From Heterostelium multicystogenum (taxonomy: Eukaryota > Evosea > Eumycetozoa > Acytosteliales > Acytosteliaceae), in assembly GCA_003667245.1 (NCBI GenBank), contig RCNN01000021.1:1-64000 (forward strand): 64,000 nt of DNA, read 5' to 3'. Below are positions 18,338 to 27,726 of this stretch, one piece after another. Every line of letters starts with the position of its first letter. Positions within the stretch are counted from its first letter, which is position 1. Both the position numbers and the translations under genes were made by a program. The notes below the pieces were generated by a model, which searched no databases, was not told where the DNA came from, and worked only from the letters and a program-made list of their open reading frames with translations.

Positions 18338-19447
18338 AGCGTTTGCGCATCGGCTTGCCGCCGCTGGATGAACTCACCACCGAGAGCCAGGTGCAGTTCG
18401 CGGGCTGGACCGCCCGGGCAGGGTCAGCCAGCAGGGCGAGGGCCGCCTGCGCAATGGGCGAATACCCAGGCGGAGTGTTTTCTGCATCCACGGGACAGCT
18501 TGCTGACCAGCTGGAGGCTGCCGCAATTGCCCTCCGCCAAGGTCGACGATGCAGTGACCTGTGCGGCCCAGGCATTGATCCTCGGCCCGCTGGAATTGAT
18601 GCATGTGGCCCACGGTCCACGGACAGCAGCGGCCTGGTGCAGGTCGGCTGGCTGCCCAAAAGCAGCCTTGAGCACCTGGGCCGGATAACGACCCAGCTGC
18701 AAATCAAAGTGCGTGGGCTGTACCCGGCGCCGTATGCGTTGCCAGTTCAGCGGGCAACCGAGCGCGGCATTGAGCGACGGGCATTTGCTGCTGCGCCTCA
18801 GTGTCCAGCAGGGTGCGGTGCATCCGTTGGACAGCCCGCGGCTGGATGATCTGCTCGCCACCGGTGTCGGATGTGCTCCATGTGGCCGACGATGCCCGTT
18901 GGAGCGGTTACCGCGCCGGGCTGGGTTTGCACGGTCGGCTCCAGCAGGCGGCAACCGGTGGCTGGGGCAGGGCGGCGGCCTGCACGGCGCTGGCGGTCGC
19001 CATCTGGGCCCTGGGCCTGAACCTCTACGCCGCCCGCCAGGTCGACGAAGGCCAACGCCTCAAGGCGCAGATGAGCCAGCAAGTACGCCAGGCCTTCCCC
19101 GAACTGCCGGTGATTCTCAACCCGCTGCAACAAGCCCGTCAGCAACTGGCCGCACGCCAGAGCGGCGCGGCGGCCGAACCTGGGCAGCGCTTTTACCGGC
19201 TTTGCTGGCGCTGGCGGGCAGCAGCCTGCCGTCCATGGCGGGCAGCGTCGAGAGCTTGAGCTACGAGCAAGGCCGCCTGCAGCTGAGCCTGCTGCCTGAC
19301 GCCCGGACCCCGGCGCTGGCCGCTGACGCGCAGGCGCTGCTGGCCCAGGCCGGGTTCAGCGCCAGTCGCGACGACCAGGGCTGGACAGTCGGCCCGCTTA
19401 CCGAGCGCGTTGAAGCCGATGCAGACGATGAGGCCGAAGATGAATAA
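18334..19447 (+). pseudogene. gspL: T2SS platform protein GspL (HxcY-like), frames broken
   Basis: The cytoplasmic actin-like part starts MKRLRIGLPPLDELTTESQVQFA and includes DAVTCAAQALILGPLELMHVAHGP and LVQVGWLPKSSLEHLG. A membrane segment lies near 18970-19040 (ALAVAIWALGLNLYAARQVDEGQRL). The periplasmic part ends VSASRDDQGWTVGPLTERVEADADDEAEDE-like at 19447. At least six shifts are present. GspL links the GspE ATPase to GspM and the pseudopilus. Confidence 0.65.
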
Positions 19448-19953
19448 GCGTTGGCAGCTTCTGCGCAGCCAGGGCCCAGGTGTTCTGGAACGGCCTGGCC
19501 ATGCGTGAAAAACGTCTGTTGGTGGGTGCCGGCCTGGTGCTGGCGGGCCTGCTGACCTGGTTGCTGTTGATCCAGCCACCGCTGAAGAAAATCGACTACT
19601 GGCAAGCCGAAACCCCGAAACTGCGCAGCCAGGCCGAGGCCTTGCAGGTGCTGCTGCAAGGCGTCGCCCCAGCCCCGCGCAGCAGTGACCTGGAAACCGC
19701 CTTGCACCAGTCCCTCGACAACGCCGGGTTGCAGGGCCGCTATCAATTGCAGCCGCAGGACACCGGCAGCTGGCGCCTGACCTTCGACGATGCCCCGGCG
19801 GACGCGGTTGATCGACTGGCTGCTGGCCAACCCCCGGCCGTTCTCCCTGGAAGTCTCTGCGGCCCGCCTGCAACGCGCAGGCGAGGCCACCCCTTCAAAC
19901 TCGGCCGGCACCTTGTCCGGGACCGTTCGCATGGATCAGGCGCCTGGCGCTAA
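19440..19953 (+). pseudogene. gspM: T2SS platform protein GspM (HxcZ-like), frames broken
   Basis: The small bitopic protein starts MNKRWQLLRSQ, overlapping the gspL end, followed by REKRLLVGAGLVLAGLLTWLLLIQPPLKKIDYWQ (the membrane helix) and a periplasmic coiled part (ETPKLRSQAEALQVLLQGV). The C-terminal domain reads LETALHQSLDNAGLQGRYQLQPQDTGSWRLTFDDAPADAVIDWLLAN. Shifts at about 19475 and 19803. It pairs with GspL in the inner membrane. Confidence 0.72.
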
Positions 19954-19963
19954 GGAAGCTTTC

Positions 19964-22263
19964 ATGAAGTGGTCATTGCCCAACGCTGCGCCTTATCGCA
20001 AGGTCGCCCCTTTGCTCTTGTTGGCGCTGGGAGCGTGCAGCAACCCCCAATCCTCCGCGCCGTTGCTGGTGGACAGCGAGCTCGGCCAACCCCTGGCCGA
20101 CACCCGGCGCAGCGGCGACACACCACTGGACCGCCAGCGCGAAACCGTGCCGCCACCCCGGGTGCAACACCCGGTGACCAACAGCGCCCGCAGCCATGGC
20201 GCCGCACCGGCCAGGGCGCGCAACCCGCTGGGTGATTCAACCGGTACAACTGAACTTCGTCGACGCCGATATCCAGGCGGTGGTGCGTGCCTTGTCCCGC
20301 GCCACCGGCCAGCAATTCCTGGTGGACCCGCGTGTCAAAGGCAACCTCACGTTGGTCAGCGAAGGCCAGGTACCGGCGCACCAGGCCTACGACATGCTGC
20401 TGGCGGCGCTGCGTATGCAGGGCTTCAGCGTGGTCGACGTAGGCGGCGTGGCCCAGGTGGTGCCGGAGGCGGACGCCAAGCTGCTGGGTGGGCCGATCTA
20501 CAGCGGCGCCAACCCGGGCGGGCAGGGCATGCAGACCCGCACCTTCCGCCTGCAATACGAAAACGCGGTGAACCTGATCCCGGTGCTGCGCCCGATCGTG
20601 TCGCCGAACAACCCGATCAACGCCTACCCCGGCAACAACAGCATCGTGATCACCGACTACGCGGAAAACCTGGCGCGGGTGGCACAGATCATCGACGGCA
20701 TCGACACCCCGAGCGCCATCGACACCGACGTGGTGAAGGTGCAGAACGGCATCGCCGTGGACATCGCCGCCATGGTCTCGGAACTCCTCGAAAACCCAGG
20801 GCGCCGACCAGACCCAGAAGATCAACGTGATTGGCGACCCGCGCTCCAACTCCATCATCATCCGCGCCGGCAGCCCGGAGCGCACGGAACTGGCGCGCAA
20901 CCTGATCTACAAGCTCGACAACGCCCAGAGCAACCCGAGCAATATGCACGTGGTGTACCTGCGCAACGCCCAGGCCGGCAAGTTGGCGCAGTCGCTGCGG
21001 GGCTTGCTGACGGCGAGAGCGACACCGGTTCCAGTGACAATGCCCGCGGCAAGTTGAGCAGCATGGGCGGCAACACCCAGGGTGGCCAGGGCAGTACCCA
21101 GAACAGCAGCGGCACTCCCACCGGCAGCGGCACTGTCCAGCCCAGTGGCTACGGGCAGGACACCAGCAGCACCGGAGCCTCTTCCCCTACCGACCAGAAC
21201 ACCGCGTTCAGCGCCGGTGGCGTGACGATCCAGGCGGACGCCACCACCAACACCTTGCTGATCTCGGCGCCGGACCCGCTGTATCGCAACCTGCGGGAGG
21301 TGATCGACATGCTCGACCAGCGTCGCGCCCAGGTGGTGATCGAGAGCCTGATCGTCGAAGTGGGTGAGGACGATGCCAGCGAGTTCGGGGTGCAGTGGCA
21401 GGCGGGGAAACCTGGGCGGGAAGGGGGGCTTTGGCGGGGTGAACCTGGGGGCAGCGGCTTGAATGGAAACCCCCACCAGCAAGACCAGCATTGATGTGTT
21501 GCCCAAGGGTTTGAACATCGGGCTGGTGAATGGCTCGGTGGACATTCCGGGGATTGGCAAGGTGCTGGACCTCAAGGTGCTGGCCCGGGCGTTGAAGAGC
21601 AAGGGCGGGACTAATGTGTTGTCGACGCCGAACCTGCTGACCCTGGATAACGAGGCGGCGAGTATTTTTGTGGGGCAGACGATTCCTTTCGTCACGGGCA
21701 GTTATGTGACCGGTGGCGGCGGGACCAGCAATAACCCGTTCCAGACGGTACAGCGGGAGGAGGTGGGGCTGAAGCTGAACGTGCGGCCGCAGATTTCCGA
21801 GGGGGGGACGGTGAAGCTGGATATTTATCAGGAGGTCAGCAGCGTCGACACGCGGGCTTCGGTGGATGCCGGGACGGTGACGAACAAGCGGGCGATTGAT
21901 ACGAGTATTTTGCTGGATGACGGGCAGATCATGGTACTTGGCGGGCTGTTGCAGGATGGGTATAGCCAGAGCAATGACGCGTTGCCTTGGTTGTCGGATA
22001 TTCCGGGGTTGGGGGCGTTGTTCAGGAATGAAAAGCGCAGTGTGACGAAGACTAATTTGATGGTGTTTTTGCGGCCCTACATTATTCGTGACGGTGGGGC
22101 GGGGCGCAGTATTACGCTGAATCGCTATGAGTTTATGCGCAGGGCCCAGGGTGGGTTGCAGCCGGAGCATAGCTGGGCGATGCCGGATGTGCAGGCGCCG
22201 CAGTTGCCTTCGGTGGATAAGGCGATTCCCGGGGGGCAGGGGGTTAGGGCGGTGCCGCGGTGA
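19964..22263 (+). pseudogene. gspD: T2SS secretin GspD, lipoprotein type (HxcQ-like), frames broken
   Basis: The N-terminus MKWSLPNAAPYRKVAPLLLLALGACS is a lipoprotein signal with lipobox LGAC (Cys25) and Ser at +2, favouring outer-membrane sorting. N0/N1 domains follow (VQLNFVDADIQAVVRALSRATGQQFLVDP), then N2/N3 (RTFRLQYENAVNLIPVLRPIV and NVIGDPRSNSIIIRAG) with a Ser/Gly/Thr-rich insert. The secretin core (GGTNVLSTPNLLTLDNEAASIFVGQTIPFVTG ... VQREEVGLKLNVRPQISEGGTVKLDIYQEVSSVD) forms the outer-membrane channel. Its length of about 766 codons is normal. Shifts lie at about 20230, 20805, 21020 and 21405-21470. Confidence 0.85.
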
Positions 22264-22283
22264 TTTGGGTTTTGGATGGGGGG

Positions 22284-23080
22284 CATATCCGTTGCTGCGG
22301 TAACGGCCACCTATGGTTCCGCTCTTACAGCGGGTCACTTTTGGCAAACGCCCCAAAAGTAACCAAAAGGTCTTTGCCCCACCACTCGGTGCCTCGCCTA
22401 GGCTCGGCATGCCCGCACTCCGGCCCGGTTCCGCGGGCCGCCGCGACGGGCCATCCATGGCCCGGCGCGGCTAAACCGGCATCCTTGCCGGTTTACCCGC
22501 TCCACCGTGCCTGCTTGCGGCCATCGTGGTTGACGGGGCCCGCAGATCAAAATCAAAAGCAAGAGCACGGCGGCCTGAAAGCCGACCTGAGTGTTAAAAG
22601 CCAAATCAAAAAACCAGAGCGAAAGCAGAGCTGCTTTTTTGTAGGAGCTGGCTTGCCGGCGATGCAGACACCTCGGTGCATCAGGTACACCCAGTTGATG
22701 CCATCGCCGGCAAGCCAGCTCCTACAGTGGACCGTGCCCGCTTTAGATTTTGATTTTGCTTTTAACACTCAAGCCGGCCGGTAGGCCGCTGTGCTCTTGC
22801 TTTTGATCTTGATCTTAGGCGCCCCGTTAAACCACGCTGGCCGAACGCAGGCTTTGGAGCGTGGGTAACCCGGCAGGACGCCGGGTTAGCCGTCCTGGGC
22901 CAAGGATGGCCCATGACGGCGGCCCACGGTCCAAAGCCTGCGTGAGGGCACTCCGAGCCTAGGCGAGGAGCCGAGTGGTGGGGCAAGAGCGTTTTGCTTA
23001 CTTTTGCGCTTTTCAAAAGTGAGCCGCTGTAAGAGCGGAACCAATCGAAGCCGTTACCGAAGGAATGGATATGTACTCAA
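22284..23080. repeat. Long imperfect inverted repeat (~800 bp) with a central REPIN
   Basis: There is no gene in 22264-23099. The left half (CATATCCGTT..., CTCTTACAGCGG, CCCCACCACTCGGTGCCTCG, ATCAAAAGCAAGAGCACGG, GAGTGTTAAAAGC) returns as its reverse complement in the right half (GCTTTTAACACTCAAG, GCTCTTGCTTTTGATC, CGAGGAGCCGAGTGGTGGGG, CCGCTGTAAGAGCGG, AATGGATATGTAC). The REPIN at 22641-22725 is the centre. Parts recur at 14.4-14.8 kb. It lies between gspD and gspE and would form a very large hairpin. Confidence 0.8.
22641..22725. repeat. REPIN (GTAGGAGCTGGCTTGCCGGCGAT type)
   Basis: GTAGGAGCTGGCTTGCCGGCGAT at 22641-22663 and its perfect reverse complement at 22703-22725. The sequence group differs from the GTGGGAGCGGGCTTGCTC copies. 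Confidence 0.92.
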
Positions 23081-23099
23081 CCAAACGAAGCCCAAAAGC

Positions 23100-24518
23100 A
23101 TGAGCCTCCTGCCTTACGCCTGGGCCAAATCCCAACGCATCCTCCTCCACCCGGGAACCCAGGGCCCGACGCTGACCATCTGCCCCTCGACCCCGGCTGG
23201 TCCATCAGCGAAGTCCACCGCCAGTTCGGCCAAACCCACCTGATCCAGGTGCGCGACGACGAACTGGACGGCCTCCTGGCCACTGCCTACGCCGACACCG
23301 GCAGCGCCGCCGCCGTCGTGGGCGCCGCCGAAAACGAAGTCGATCTCGACCGCCTCATGCAAGACATCCCCGAAATCACCGACCTGCTCGACACCAGGAC
23401 GGCGCCCCGGTGATCCGCATGATCAACGCCTTGCTCACCCAGGCCGCCCGCGACGAAGCCAGCGACATCCACATCGAACCCTACGAAAACCCACTCCGTG
23501 GTGCGCTACCGCGTCGACGGCACGCTGCGTGACGTGGTGTCCCCGCGCAAGGCCCTGCACGGCGCCCTGGTCTCACGCATCAAGATCATGGCCCAACTCG
23601 ATATCGCCGAAAAACGCCTGCCCCAGGACGGCCGCATCGCCCTGCGCGTGGCCGGTCGCCCCATTGATATCCGCGTCTCCACCGTGCCCACCGGCCATGG
23701 CGAGCGCGTAGTGATGCGCCTGCTGGACAAACAAGCCGGCCGCCTGCAACTGGAAACCCTCGGCATGGACCCCGCCGTCCTGGCCAAACTCGACACCCCC
23801 TGATCCGCCAACCCCACGGCATCGTGCTGGTCACCGGCCCCACCGGCAGCGGCAAGACCACCAGCCTCTACGCCGCCCTGGCCCGGCTGGATGCGAGCAC
23901 CAGCAATATCCTGACCGTCGAAGACCCGGTGGAATACGACCTGCCGGGCATCAGCCAGATCCAGGTCAACGCCAAGATCGACATGACCTTCGCCCTGGCC
24001 CTGCGGGCAATCCTGCGCCAGGACCCGGACATCATCATGATCGGCGAAATCCGCGACCTGGAGACCGCACAAATTGCCGTCCAGGCCTCGCTCACGGGCC
24101 ATCTGGTGCTCGCCACCCTGCACACCAACGACGCCGTCTCGGCGGTCAACCGCTTGATCGACATGGGCGTCGAACCGTTCCTGCTGGCCTCGTCACTGCT
24201 CGGCGTATTGGCCCAGCGCCTGGTGCGTCGGCTGTGCCCGCACTGCAAGCAGGAAGACCCGGCCGCGCCCGGCACCTGGCGGCCTGTCGGGTGCGCGCAG
24301 TGCAACCAGATCGGTTACAGCGGGCGTACCGGTATCCATGAATTGTTCTGCATCGACGACGAGCTGCGCGGGCTGATCCACCAGGGCGCCGGCGAGCAGG
24401 CCTTGAAAGCCGCCGCACGCCGCGCCGGCATGTTCAGCATGCGTGAGGATGGCGAACGCTGGGTACGCAGCGGCGCACCGCCCCCGAAGAAATCCTGCGC
24501 GTAACACGGGACGCCTGA
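23100..24518 (+). pseudogene. gspE: T2SS assembly ATPase GspE (HxcR-like), frames broken
   Basis: Cytoplasmic hexameric ATPase, about 471 codons from MSLLPYAWAKSQRI. Visible parts are [13 protein letters not shown] (N2 domain), the Walker [12 protein letters not shown], the Asp box [19 protein letters not shown], the Walker [15 protein letters not shown], the His box LATLHTNDA and the zinc CPHC/CAQC pair in the C-terminal part. Shifts occur at about 23190, 23395, 23485, 23800 and 24475 (a C missing from GCGCCACC). The corrected end ([12 protein letters not shown]) stops at 24518, overlapping gspF (TGATG). It powers pseudopilus assembly. Confidence 0.85.
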
Positions 24519-25732
24519 TGAACCGATACCGCTACGAAGCCGCCGACGCCAGCGGCAAGCTGGAGTCCGGGCACCTTGAGGCAGACAGCCAGAGCGGCGC
24601 GTTTGCCCACCTGCGCAGCCGTGGCCTGACGGCCTTGCGGGTGCAGGTCGAGAACAACAACGAGCGTGCCGGCGGTGGCAGCCGGTTCAGCGCCAAGCTC
24701 TCGGACAATGACCTGGCCTGGGCCACGCGCCAGCTGGCGAGCCTGCTCGGTGCGAGCCTGCCACTGGAGGCCGCGTTGAGCGCCACGGTGGAGCAAGCCG
24801 AGAAAAAACACATTGCCCAGACCTTGAGCGCGGTGCGCGCCGATGTGCGCAGCGGCATGCGCCTGGCCGATGCGTTGGCCGCCCGGCCCCGGGACTTTCC
24901 GTCGATCTATCGGGCGCTGATCGCGGCGGGGGAGGAGTCCGGCGACCTGGCCCAGGTCATGGAGCGCCTCGCCGACTACATCGAGGAGCGCAACAACCTG
25001 CGGGGCAAGATCCTCACGGCGTTTATCTACCCGGGCGTGGTGGGGCTGGTGTCCATCGGCATTGTGATTTTCCTGCTCAGCTACGTGGTGCCGCAGGTGG
25101 TCAGTGCGTTTTCCCAGGCTCGCCAGGACCTGCCGGGCCTGACGTTGGCGATGCTCAATGCGAGTGACTTCATCCGCGCCTGGGGCTGGCTGTGTTTTGC
25201 CGGGATCGTGGGTGGTTTTCTGGAGCTGGCGCCTGTACCTGCGCAACCCCGTGGCACGGTTGAGCTGGCACAGCCGGGTGTTGCGCCTGCCGTTGATCGG
25301 GCGCTTTGTACTGGGCCTCAACACCGCGCGGTTTGCCTCGACCCTGGCGATTCTCGGCGGGGCGGGCGTGCCGTTGTTGCGCGCCCTGGAAGCGGCGCGC
25401 CAGACCTTGTCCAACGACCGCTTGAGCCAGTGTGTCAGCGACGCGACGGCCAAGGTGCGCGAGGGCGTCAACCTGGCTCCTGCGCTGGCGGTGGAAAAGG
25501 TCTTTCCGCCCGTGCTGATCCACCTGATCGCCAGCGGCGAAAAAAACCGGCTCGCTGCCGCCGATGCTCGAACGCGCGGCGCAAACCCTGTCGCGGGATA
25601 TCGAGCGTCGGGCGATGGGCATGACGGCGTTGCTTGAACCACTGATGATCGTGGTGATGGGGGCCGTGGGTGTTGGTCATCGTCATGGCCGTGCTGCTGC
25701 CGATCATCGAAATCAATCAACTGGTGACCTGA
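24518..25732 (+). pseudogene. gspF: T2SS inner-membrane platform protein GspF (HxcS-like), frames broken late
   Basis: MNRYRYEAADASGKLESGHLEADS opens the protein, with two homologous GspF domains (ARQLASLLGASLPLEAALSA ... and ARFASTLAILGGAGVPLLRALEAARQTLSN). Membrane segments are ILTAFIYPGVVGLVSIGIVIFLLSYVVP, WGWLCFAGIVGGF and a C-terminal IVVMGAVVLVIVMAVLLPIIEINQLV. The length of about 405 residues is normal. Shifts lie at about 25225, 25545 and 25670. The start overlaps the gspE stop. Last gene of the secretion cluster. Confidence 0.85.
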
Positions 25733-25757
25733 CTGCTGACGAAACGCGGTCAAAAAG

Positions 25758-25840
25758 GTGGGAGCTGGCTTGCCTGCGATAGCGGTGTCTCAGTCGCCCA
25801 GGATGCAAGCTGACCCGCCGCCATCGCAGGCAAGCCAGCT
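25758..25840. repeat. REPIN whose right arm is split by IS110
   Basis: The left arm GTGGGAGCTGGCTTGCCTGCGAT (25758-25780) has as partner ATCGCAGGCAAGCCAGCT at 25823-25840. The missing CCCAC of the partner is found at 28680, on the far side of the IS110 element, followed by the usual ATTTGAATCGCG. Joining the two sides restores a perfect complement of the left arm. Confidence 0.85.
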
Positions 25841-25856
25841 TGTATGGTTAGACTTG

Positions 25857-26030
25857 TAGGGGTGGTGGGACTAAAAGCCAGCATCTGACTCTAGCCAGTA
25901 CAGACCGTGGGAGACTTCGCCCCACCCCTTCACCAAAGCGCCGATAAGGAATGCATCGGCCATGACCGACGATAGAAGCAAGCCAGCGCAACGGTGAAGC
26001 CCCGACAAGCCCATAAACCCTAACCCGGAG
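25857..26030 (+). ncRNA. Candidate bridge RNA of the IS110 element
   Basis: The leader between the left end and the transposase start folds into an outer stem GGGGTGG (25859-25865) with CCACCCC (25922-25928), enclosing AAGCCAGC (25875-25882) and GTGGGAG (25907-25913). A second stem is CTTCACC (25928-25934) with GGTGAAG (25993-25999), with GCCGAT/ATCGGC inside. The reconstructed target is AAGCCAG-CT-CCCAC: the first guide equals its left half and the second is the reverse complement of CT plus the right half. A donor guide may be ATAGAAGC (25972-25979; right end ATAGAATC). Ends are approximate; transcription is not shown. Confidence 0.6.
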
Positions 26031-26171
26031 CGTTTTTCATGGCAAATGACTGTCTTGCAATCAATCATTCGGCGTGGATGTCGCTAAAGCTGAAGTCGTG
26101 CCTGTCACTTTGAAGCAGACGAATTGAAGATTGCGGCATTTTTCAAGGTAGTTGTCGCGTCAACCGTCTAA

Positions 26172-27217
26172 CTATGCCGCCATTTTCTCGTTCTGTTGCT
26201 CTCGATCCGGGTTCAACAACACGGTGCCGATCGGTTCCCAGTTACGCGTCCGGCCTGACCACCGCTCCGGTTTGTTTTCCTTGGCTCGTTCGTACAACTC
26301 ATGTCGCCGGGCCAAGACCTGATGGTCCAGCCCTCGATGCCGCTCAGCCGGTGTGACGAACCGGATGCGGCTATGTCGGTGCTCGTTGTTGTACCACCGC
26401 ATAAAATTCCTCACCCAAGCCCGAGCAGCATCCAGACTGGCAAACCATCCAGCGGCCATTGCGGGCAGTATTTCAGCGTTCTAAACAGCGACTCCGAGTA
26501 GGGATTGTCGTTGCTCACACGCGGTCGGCCCCGCGAAGGCGTGATGCCCAGGTCGTACATCTTGCTCAGCAGCGTCACCGATTTCATCGGCGCTCCGTTG
26601 TCCGAGTGCAGCACCAGCGGTTCGTGTAAACACTGCTCACCGATCACGCTGCGTTGCAGCAGCGCGGCGGCTTTTTCACCGCTTTCCGCGTCGTAGACCT
26701 CCCAGCCCACGGCCTTGCGGCTGTAAATATCCTCGATCAGATAGAGGTAGTAATACTTTCCGCGTATCGGCGAGGGCAGATACGTGATGTCCCACGACCA
26801 CACCTGATTGGGCGCTTTGGCCGCATGCGTTGTCGGTGCTGCGTGCCTTCTGGGCCGCTGGCTGCGGCCTCGATGTTGTTGTTGGCCTGCCGCACGTAGA
26901 ACGCGATAAAACGTCGCCTCCGACGCCACATAACGCCCTTGATCGGCCAGCCGCGGCACGATCTGGCTCGGCGGCAAGTGGGCGTACTCCGGGCTGTTAC
27001 ACAGCGTCACAATGGTCTGACGCTCGACTTCGCTCAGTGCATTTCGCGGTGTTGGCCGTGTGACAATCGTTCGGGCATCGGCCTGGATAACCTCTGTTTC
27101 AGTCCAACGTTGCAAAGTCCGCAGCGATAGACCGATTTCCTGGCACGCCCTGATTTTTCTGGCTCCTGCCGCCACCGCGCTACCCAGCCAGGCAACGATT
27201 AACTGGCGCTCTGGCAA
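26172..27217 (-). pseudogene. IS3-family transposase OrfB (DDE integrase), one frame break
   Basis: The product begins MPERQLIVAWLGSAVAAGARKIRACQEIGLSLRTLQRW, then carries the rve integrase core: NQVWSWDITYLPSPIRGKYYYLYLIEDIYSRKAVGWEV with the first Asp, HSDNGAPM with the second, and the Glu-bearing NDNPYSESLFRTLKYCPQWP. At about 26440 the frame changes, and the protein continues FASLDAARAWVRNFMRWYNNEHRHSRIRFVTPAERH to the stop at 26172. Total about 348 codons, normal for the family. Confidence 0.88.
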
Positions 27218-27222
27218 AGATG

Positions 27223-27726
27223 TTAGTTGTCCTCGTTGTCGTTCGTCCCCCAGTAGTCGTTGAGCTTTTTTCGCAGCACCAACAACGCGGCTGTTTCAGC
27301 GAGCGCCTTGTCTTTGCGGCGCAGTTCGCGCTCAAGTTCCTGGATGCGTTTCTTGTCCTTGCGAGATTGCTCGCGATCTTCTTTTTGCTGAGCCTTTGTC
27401 GATTTCTGGCCGGTGATAAAAGCTTGTCGCCAAGCCGTGATTTGTTCGGGGTAAAGACCTTTGCGGCGGCAATACTCGCCGAGGTCGATCTCGGACAAAC
27501 CGGCGGCTTCAAGCACGACAGCAAACTTGGTTTCGGCTGACCAGTTCTCGGTCAACGGCTTGTTTTCGGACACTGCATTTCCTTCAGAACTGAGCTGCTT
27601 GCGCCAGTTGGACAAAGACATTTCGCTGACCCCTTCGCGCCGGGAAACCTCGGCCATCGACAGGTTCAGCGGGGGAAGCAGCATTTTAAGTAATGCGGCT
27701 CTGCGTTCAGGTGAATAGTACGGCAC
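27223..27726 (-). CDS. IS3-family transposase OrfA (helix-turn-helix)
   Basis: The 167-residue protein has an N-terminal helix-turn-helix (NLSMAEVSRREGVSEMSLSNWRKQL), a second one (SEIDLGEYCRRKGLYPEQITAWRQAF) and a C-terminal charged coiled coil (KEDREQSRKDKKRIQELERELRRKDKALAETAALLVLRKK). It ends six bases before orfB starts, so orfB may have its own start rather than rely on a -1 frameshift. The frame is intact. Confidence 0.85.
   Translation of the reverse strand: MPYYSPERRAALLKMLLPPLNLSMAEVSRREGVSEMSLSNWRKQLSSEGNAVSENKPLTENWSAETKFAVVLEAAGLSEIDLGEYCRRKGLYPEQITAWRQAFITGQKSTKAQQKEDREQSRKDKKRIQELERELRRKDKALAETAALLVLRKKLNDYWGTNDNEDN

Noticed and set aside
22264..23099. Possible short genes between gspD and gspE
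   Set aside because: The stretch is a mirrored repeat with a REPIN; the ORFs in it have no ribosome site and change between copies.
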